Positions 59,489 to 64,000 of a stretch of DNA of 64,000 nt are shown in pieces. How positions within the stretch are numbered: the stretch's first letter is position 1; the number at the start of each line of letters is the position of its first letter. Below the pieces are notes generated by a model. It was not told where the DNA came from and searched no databases. It saw only the letters and a list, made by a program, of their open reading frames with translations. This DNA is from Hymenobacter busanensis (lineage in GTDB: Bacteria; Bacteroidota; Bacteroidia; Cytophagales; Hymenobacteraceae): assembly GCF_008727865.1 (NCBI RefSeq), contig NZ_VTWU01000007.1, forward strand, positions 272,618-336,617, read 5' to 3'. The position numbers were made by a program, and so were the translations under genes.

Positions 59489-60479
59489 AGCGGTGCATTT
59501 TAAACCAGTCGTACGCGTCGGCTACCGCCTGCGCGATGGGCGTTTGCGGCAAGCTCAGCTCGGCCCGTGCTTTGGCCGCGTCGAAGTAATGTCCGTCGGC
59601 CGCCACGGCTACCATTGCCGGGTTCAGCCGGCCGGGGCGGCCCGTGAGCCGGGCGCCGAGCAGAGTGGCGGTGCCATACAGCCGGGCCAGGGACGTCGGA
59701 ATGGGCCAGCGCGGCGGCAGGACACCCAGTACCCCGGCTATCAGCCGGAACGCGTCGCGGTAGGTCAGGTTCTGGTGGCCCAGCACGTAGGATTCGCCCA
59801 CGCGGCCCTGCGTCAGGGCGTTGACGGCGGCCACGGCCACGTCCTGCACGTGCACGTAGTTCTTGCCGCCGGCCGGGTAGCCCGGCACCGTGCCGCGCAG
59901 CAATTCCAGGACCAGCGCGTTGGAAGTAGGCTTGGCGTCGCCGGGGCCGAGCATGAACGTGGGATGCACCAGCACCGCCGGCAGCTGCCACTCGCGCACG
60001 GCCCGCTCGACCAGCTCGGTCGCGGCCCGTTTGCTGTCCATGTAGTCGAGGCCGTAACACTGGCCGGCGAAGGGGTGGGTTTCGTTGCCGGGCCGGGTCA
60101 GCGTGCCGAAGCCGAAGACATTGGCCGTGCCCACGTACACAAAGCGCTGCACCGCGGCTTGCCGGGCCAGCTGCAGCACGGTTGCGGTGCCGCCGTGGTT
60201 TACCGCCCACACCGCCGGGTTACGTGCCGGGTTTACCTGCGCCAGCGCGGCCGCGTGGATGATGCCCCAGCACCCATCGGCGGCGTGGGCTACCGTTTCG
60301 GGCCGGCAGATGTCGCCCAGTACGCACTCGACGCTGGCCGGAAAGTCAGGCTCGCCGACGGCCCCCGTCAGCGGTCGGTGCAGCAAGGCGCGCACGGCGT
60401 AGCCTTGGTGCAGGAGCTGCTGCACGAGGTGGCGTCCCAAAAAGCCGCCGGCACCAGTTACGAGTACGCGCTGCGCCAT
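59481..60479 (-). CDS. NAD(P)-dependent epimerase/dehydratase (extended SDR)
   Basis: This is a protein of 332 residues. The Rossmann motif VLVTGAGGFLGRHLVQQLL is at the N-terminus, followed by ECVLGDICRPETV and YVGTANVFGFG. The expected Y-x-x-x-K reads CYGLDYMDSKRAATEL. It resembles dihydroflavonol reductase-like and hydroxysteroid dehydrogenase-like enzymes of the extended SDR class. It lies 2 bp after the glycosyltransferase gene and overlaps the SDR gene. It probably modifies a sugar or lipid intermediate in this pathway. Confidence 0.85.
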   Translation of the reverse strand: MAQRVLVTGAGGFLGRHLVQQLLHQGYAVRALLHRPLTGAVGEPDFPASVECVLGDICRPETVAHAADGCWGIIHAAALAQVNPARNPAVWAVNHGGTATVLQLARQAAVQRFVYVGTANVFGFGTLTRPGNETHPFAGQCYGLDYMDSKRAATELVERAVREWQLPAVLVHPTFMLGPGDAKPTSNALVLELLRGTVPGYPAGGKNYVHVQDVAVAAVNALTQGRVGESYVLGHQNLTYRDAFRLIAGVLGVLPPRWPIPTSLARLYGTATLLGARLTGRPGRLNPAMVAVAADGHYFDAAKARAELSLPQTPIAQAVADAYDWFKMHRYV

Positions 60480-60481
60480 CC

Positions 60482-61174
60482 TCAGCGGTAGTTGAGCAGG
60501 GCTTTGTAGGTGCGCGCGATACGCGGGGGCGGCACCTTCAGAAAGAACAGGGAAAAAGCCGTCAGATTCGCCAGCTGCACCCGCAGCCAGCTGTTGGTTT
60601 CGTACTTGCGGGCCGACACCACCACGTCCTGGGGCACGACCAGGAACGAAGCGGTTTGGCGGATGCGCCGGATCATGTCGAAGTCCTCCATGATGCAGTA
60701 GTGCTCATCGAAGCCCCCTAATTGCTCGAACAGGCCGCGCGTGATGAACAAAGTCTGGTCGCCGCCGCGGCTCATCAGGCCCTCGAAGCGGGTGCCGTAG
60801 CTGTTGATGCGCAGCAGCGGGTGCGGGGAATCGAAGCGGAAGCGGTAGCAGCCGGCCGGGTACCCGTCGCGCACGGCCCGCCGGACGGTGGTGACGTAGC
60901 CGGGATGGATCTGCACGTCGGCGTGCACGAAGTAGAGGATGTCGCCGCCCGCGTGCCGGGCGCCATGATTCATCTGGCAGGCCCGGCCCGGCTTCGGCGA
61001 GAGCAGCACCGTGGCCCCGGCGTGGCGGGCCGCTTCGGCGGTGCCGTCCGGGCTGCCGGCGTCGACGACGATGATTTCCACGTCGTGACCGGGGTCGTGC
61101 CGGCGCAGCTCCTGCACCAGCCGCCCGATGTTGTTGACTTCGTTATAGGTGGGAATGATGACGCTGATGTGCAT
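60482..61174 (-). CDS. Family 2 glycosyltransferase of arsenosugar type
   Basis: This 230-residue protein is a GT-A fold enzyme. ISVIIPTYNEVNNIGRLVQE opens it, DVEIIVVDAGSPDGTAE holds the nucleotide-sugar-binding Asp, and LYFVHADVQIHPGY carries the D-x-D-like metal site (HAD). DEHYCIMEDFDMIRRIR carries the catalytic-base ED. This short form matches the glycosyltransferase subgroup repeatedly found beside ArsS (TIGR04283-like). It would join a sugar or polyol to the arsenical or process its precursor. It lies 45 bp after the outer-membrane protein gene. Confidence 0.85.
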   Translation of the reverse strand: MHISVIIPTYNEVNNIGRLVQELRRHDPGHDVEIIVVDAGSPDGTAEAARHAGATVLLSPKPGRACQMNHGARHAGGDILYFVHADVQIHPGYVTTVRRAVRDGYPAGCYRFRFDSPHPLLRINSYGTRFEGLMSRGGDQTLFITRGLFEQLGGFDEHYCIMEDFDMIRRIRQTASFLVVPQDVVVSARKYETNSWLRVQLANLTAFSLFFLKVPPPRIARTYKALLNYR

Positions 61175-61219
61175 AGCGGGGGAATGCGGGCGGGAGAACG
61201 GTCGGGGGCCGGAAGATGG

Positions 61220-62314
61220 TTAAAAAGCTTCGCCGATGGTGATGTACAAGCCGCTGGATTGTCGGCCCCAGCCGTAGTCGAGCCGCAGGTTCAGATGGTC
61301 GCGGCGGTTGACGGTGAAGCGCAGCCCGGCGCCGTACGCAGCCTTGGGCGCGTCCAGGCGCAGCACCTCTCGCTCATTGCCCAACACACCCACCCCGCCG
61401 AAGACCACGGCCCCCAAGCGCTTGTAGACCGGCAGCCGCAGCTCCGACTGCAGCACGGCCGCGTTCTGGTCGCGGTAGCGGCCTTCGTAGTAGCCGCGCA
61501 GGCGCTTGGTGCCGCCCAGCAGCGAGAGGGCATTGAAGGGCGCGGTACCAGCCGTGTAGCTCACAAAGTAGTTCAGGGCCAAGATGGTGCGCGGCGTGAG
61601 GCGATGGTACGACGACACGTCGGCGGAAAGGCGGCTGAAGCGGGTGGTTTTGCCGGCCGCCCCGGCGCCTGCGGCCCGGTTGCGGTGCAGGTAGGCCACG
61701 TCGGCTACCACGCCCCGCGTCGGGAAAAACACCCGGTCGCGGGCGTCGAAGAACAGCCCCAACCCGCCGCCGGTGAGCCGGCTGCCCCTCCCACCGGGCA
61801 CCTGGCCGCTGGCCAGCTCACCATCGGGCACTACGTGGGTAACATCGTAGTCTTCGTACTGATACCGCAGACCGGCGTACAGCTTGCCGCGTTGCCAGCT
61901 GGGCACGATGCGGCGGAACGCGTTGACGCGGATGCGGGGGAAGTTGACGCCGTACAGCTCTTTCGATACCGCCCGCTCGCCTACGCCGAAGAAGTAGTAG
62001 CTGTAGCGGTAGTACCCGGCTTCGCCGTAGGCGTAGTAGCGGTTGTGGTCGTAGAACAGCTGGAACGGCAGGTACACGAGCAGCTGCCGGTTCTGGGTGT
62101 ACGCCACGCCGAAGGTCAGCTGCGAGGGACGGGCCGTGCTGTCGCCCGCGTCGCGGCGGAAGCGTAGGGTGGCCGTGGCCGCCGCGCCAAACGCCAGCCG
62201 CGTTTCGGGGGTATAGTACACCACCGGCAGCGGAAACACGGACACGCGTTTGGGTACGCTGTCGGGCGGCGTATGCCAGCTGGAAAGGCCGAGCAGCGTA
62301 GTGGTTAGAAGCAT
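61220..62314 (-). CDS. BamA/TamA-family outer-membrane barrel protein
   Basis: This is a protein of 364 residues. Strand-rich sequence with alternating aromatic residues (YYAYGEAGYYRYSYYFFGVG) runs throughout. The C-terminal surface-antigen signature is GGTKRLRGYYEGRYRDQNA and LRLDYGWGRQSSGLYITIGEAF, ending in the aromatic residue used for barrel assembly. No POTRA domains are present, so it is a stand-alone barrel. It starts the - strand operon, 110 bp divergent from the DUF547 gene. It might export or import the pathway's product, an inference from position only. Confidence 0.82.
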   Translation of the reverse strand: MLLTTTLLGLSSWHTPPDSVPKRVSVFPLPVVYYTPETRLAFGAAATATLRFRRDAGDSTARPSQLTFGVAYTQNRQLLVYLPFQLFYDHNRYYAYGEAGYYRYSYYFFGVGERAVSKELYGVNFPRIRVNAFRRIVPSWQRGKLYAGLRYQYEDYDVTHVVPDGELASGQVPGGRGSRLTGGGLGLFFDARDRVFFPTRGVVADVAYLHRNRAAGAGAAGKTTRFSRLSADVSSYHRLTPRTILALNYFVSYTAGTAPFNALSLLGGTKRLRGYYEGRYRDQNAAVLQSELRLPVYKRLGAVVFGGVGVLGNEREVLRLDAPKAAYGAGLRFTVNRRDHLNLRLDYGWGRQSSGLYITIGEAF

Positions 62315-62424
62315 GCGGCGTAGAAGCGTTTACACCCATACGGAATTGCCTGGCTCGAAAGATTGCCCCGGCGGCAATCTTCTGCGGGCTTTGTTCTCGT
62401 ACATGCGTACTCAACCGTACCGCT

Positions 62425-63207
62425 ATGCGCCGAATTATCCTGACCATCCTGCTGGCAAGCGCCGTGGGCGCCCCGCTGGCAGCCTTCGTGGCTCCTGCCC
62501 CCGGGCCGGAACTGACGACACCTGCTGCCCCGGTTGATCATGCGGCCTACGACCGTCTGCTCAAGAAGTACGTTACCGACAAAGGACTCGTCAACTACAA
62601 GGCGTGGAAGAGTGACCAACAAGAGCTGAACCAGTACCTCGACCGGCTGAGCAAGAACCCGCCGGCCGCCAACTGGAGCCAAGCCGAGCAGATGGCGTAC
62701 TGGATCAACGCCTACAACGCCTACACCATCAAACTGATTCTGAGCCACTACCCGGTGGCGAGCATCAAGGACATTGGCTCGAAAATCAAGATTCCCTTCG
62801 TGACCACGCCCTGGGCGGCGGAGTTTTTCAGCATCGGCGGCAAGAAGATGAGTTTGGACGACATCGAGCACGGCACGTTGCGCAAGCAGTACGACGACCC
62901 GCGCATCCACTTCGCCCTGGTGTGCGCGTCGATTTCCTGTCCGCGCCTGCGCAACGAAGCTTACACCGCCGCCAAGCTCAACCAGCAGCTCGACGACCAG
63001 GGCCGCGACTTCCTAAACGATCCGGCCAAGAACAAGGTTAGCAAGGAAGGCGCGCAGCTTTCCAAGTACTTCGATTGGTACAAGGGCGACTGGAGCAAGA
63101 ACGGCCAGTCGGTGGCGAAGTGGGTCAACAAGTACGCTGCCACGCCGATGTCGCCCACGGCCAAGATTACCTACCTCGACTACAACTGGAAGCTCAATGA
63201 GCAGTAA
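62425..63207 (+). CDS. DUF547 protein, secreted
   Basis: This is a protein of 260 residues. An N-terminal signal region (RRIILTILLASAVGAPLAAF) leads into DUF547: YVTDKGLVNYKAWKSDQ, MAYWINAYNAYTIKLIL and FALVCASISCPRLRNEAY. The last string carries the conserved Ser/Cys motif near residue 175. The family is suspected to be thiol-dependent enzymes, but the reaction is unknown. DUF547 genes are frequent neighbours of ArsS, consistent with the divergent operon here. It overlaps the next gene by 11 bp. Confidence 0.85.
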   Translation: MRRIILTILLASAVGAPLAAFVAPAPGPELTTPAAPVDHAAYDRLLKKYVTDKGLVNYKAWKSDQQELNQYLDRLSKNPPAANWSQAEQMAYWINAYNAYTIKLILSHYPVASIKDIGSKIKIPFVTTPWAAEFFSIGGKKMSLDDIEHGTLRKQYDDPRIHFALVCASISCPRLRNEAYTAAKLNQQLDDQGRDFLNDPAKNKVSKEGAQLSKYFDWYKGDWSKNGQSVAKWVNKYAATPMSPTAKITYLDYNWKLNEQ

Positions 63208-63835
63208 GCAGGGGCGTGCGTGGGGCTTGCTGCTGGCCCTGGCCTTATTGCTGCGTCCCGCGCCTGCCCAGTCAACGGGAGCCAAACCCATACCGGAGGA
63301 AACCCGGCGCTACGCCATCGAGGTGGCCGGCGTACGGGTGGGCACGATGACGGCCACCCGCACGCCGCTGAGCAGCACCGACGTACGCTGTACCCTGGTG
63401 AGCGACGTGCAGGTTAACTTCCTGGTATATCACCTGAAGGTGTACTACAAGGTTATCAACCAGGTGCGAAACGGGCAGCTGCTGCTTTCTACGGTGGAGG
63501 CCCACACCAACCAGGGCGACTTTTCCTCCCGCACGGAGTGGAAGGGCGACCATTACGACATCGTCGCCAACCAGTACAAGCACCAGTACCGCGGCACCGA
63601 AACGCAGCCAATCACCTACACGGTGACGGACATGTTCTTCGGCGAGCCCCGGGGGCGGCAACGGGCCTTTACCGAATACTTCGGCGACTACTTCCGGGTG
63701 CAACCCAGGCGGGCCGACCACTACCACGCCCAGCGCGCCGGTCGCGAAGACGAGTACCAGTACGCCAACGGGCAACTGGCGACTATTATCAAGAAGAACC
63801 CGTTAAAGAACTTCATCATTCGGCACTTGCCGTAG
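63197..63835 (+). CDS. DUF6134-like secreted protein
   Basis: This 212-residue protein has a signal peptide (GLLLALALLLRPAPAQS). The body has a beta pattern starting RRYAIEVAGVRVGTMTATRT and continuing YYKVINQVRNGQLLLSTVEA and ITYTVTDMFFGEPRGRQ. The end is IIKKNPLKNFIIRHLP. The lipoprotein-sorting-like barrel resembles DUF6134, a Bacteroidota family of unknown role. It is coupled to the DUF547 gene by an 11-bp overlap and is probably periplasmic. Confidence 0.75.
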   Translation: MSSKQGRAWGLLLALALLLRPAPAQSTGAKPIPEETRRYAIEVAGVRVGTMTATRTPLSSTDVRCTLVSDVQVNFLVYHLKVYYKVINQVRNGQLLLSTVEAHTNQGDFSSRTEWKGDHYDIVANQYKHQYRGTETQPITYTVTDMFFGEPRGRQRAFTEYFGDYFRVQPRRADHYHAQRAGREDEYQYANGQLATIIKKNPLKNFIIRHLP

Positions 63836-64000
63836 CCTGGGCAAGCGCTTCGGCGCGCTCCTGAGAAAGAAACCCCAGCGGGGTGGTATGCAGAGCCCGG
63901 ACAGACGGCGCGCTACGAACTGTAGTACGGACATTCCCTCAATGACTTAGAGCGTGTTGGGGAATAATCCTCAGCTTATGTCCTTTAGGTAATTGCGGAG

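Overview
The window looks like chromosomal DNA of a high-GC Bacteroidota, most like Hymenobacter or a close Cytophagales relative. The signs are type IX secretion (T9SS) sorting tails, a CHU_C-type 'gliding motility' C-terminal domain, a SusC/SusD pair, BatE-like and DUF547 proteins, and promoters of the Bacteroidota type (TTTG-N20-TAnnTTTG). The genus is an inference from gene content; no rRNA gene is present.

Layout. 1-13.1 kb is host backbone: a GIY-YIG protein, the 23S rRNA methyltransferase RlmD, a roughly 2080-residue repeat adhesin, a GEVED/PKD secreted protein, a short-chain dehydrogenase (SDR), a BatE-like protein and a complete tRNA-Lys(TTT) gene. 13,102-35,198 is a 22-kb genomic island bounded by a perfect 31-bp direct repeat of the tRNA 3' end. 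A tyrosine recombinase lies next to the right copy. The island carries its own apparent replication module: six iteron-like repeats, a small ribbon-helix-helix-like protein and a polymerase with PolA/T7-like motifs that resembles the TV-Pol family. The rest of the cargo looks like immunity genes: a PD-(D/E)XK nuclease pair, an HNH / unknown / HIT operon, an EVE-HNH protein beside a uracil-DNA-glycosylase-like protein and a DUF3883 nuclease, a TIR protein, a HEPN/Toprim protein, and a Thoeris operon (two TIR genes plus a SIR2-SLOG ThsA). Just upstream of Thoeris is a small protein made almost entirely of NGPGGGxY repeats.

35.2-38.8 kb holds the remains of an older element (an interrupted ORF, two small HTH genes, a shattered integrase, a Fic fragment) and an intact MazEF toxin-antitoxin pair. 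38.9-45.2 kb has a three-gene caspase-like operon, a frameshifted high-GC adhesin pseudogene and an unknown membrane protein. 45.6-47.9 kb holds a serine recombinase and an IS1182-like element. 47.9-50.4 kb is an unusual non-coding stretch with two decamer arrays in strict 10-bp register and a 46-bp perfect palindrome.

50.4-64 kb is again ordered backbone. A + strand operon encodes SusC, SusD, a sodium/solute symporter and a metallophosphoesterase-like protein with degenerate metal ligands. It converges on a - strand operon that looks like arsenosugar biosynthesis (BamA-like outer-membrane protein, glycosyltransferase, epimerase, SDR, a broken peroxidase-like gene, ArsS). DUF547 and DUF6134 genes diverge from that operon. 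All calls come from reading the sequence; no database search was run.
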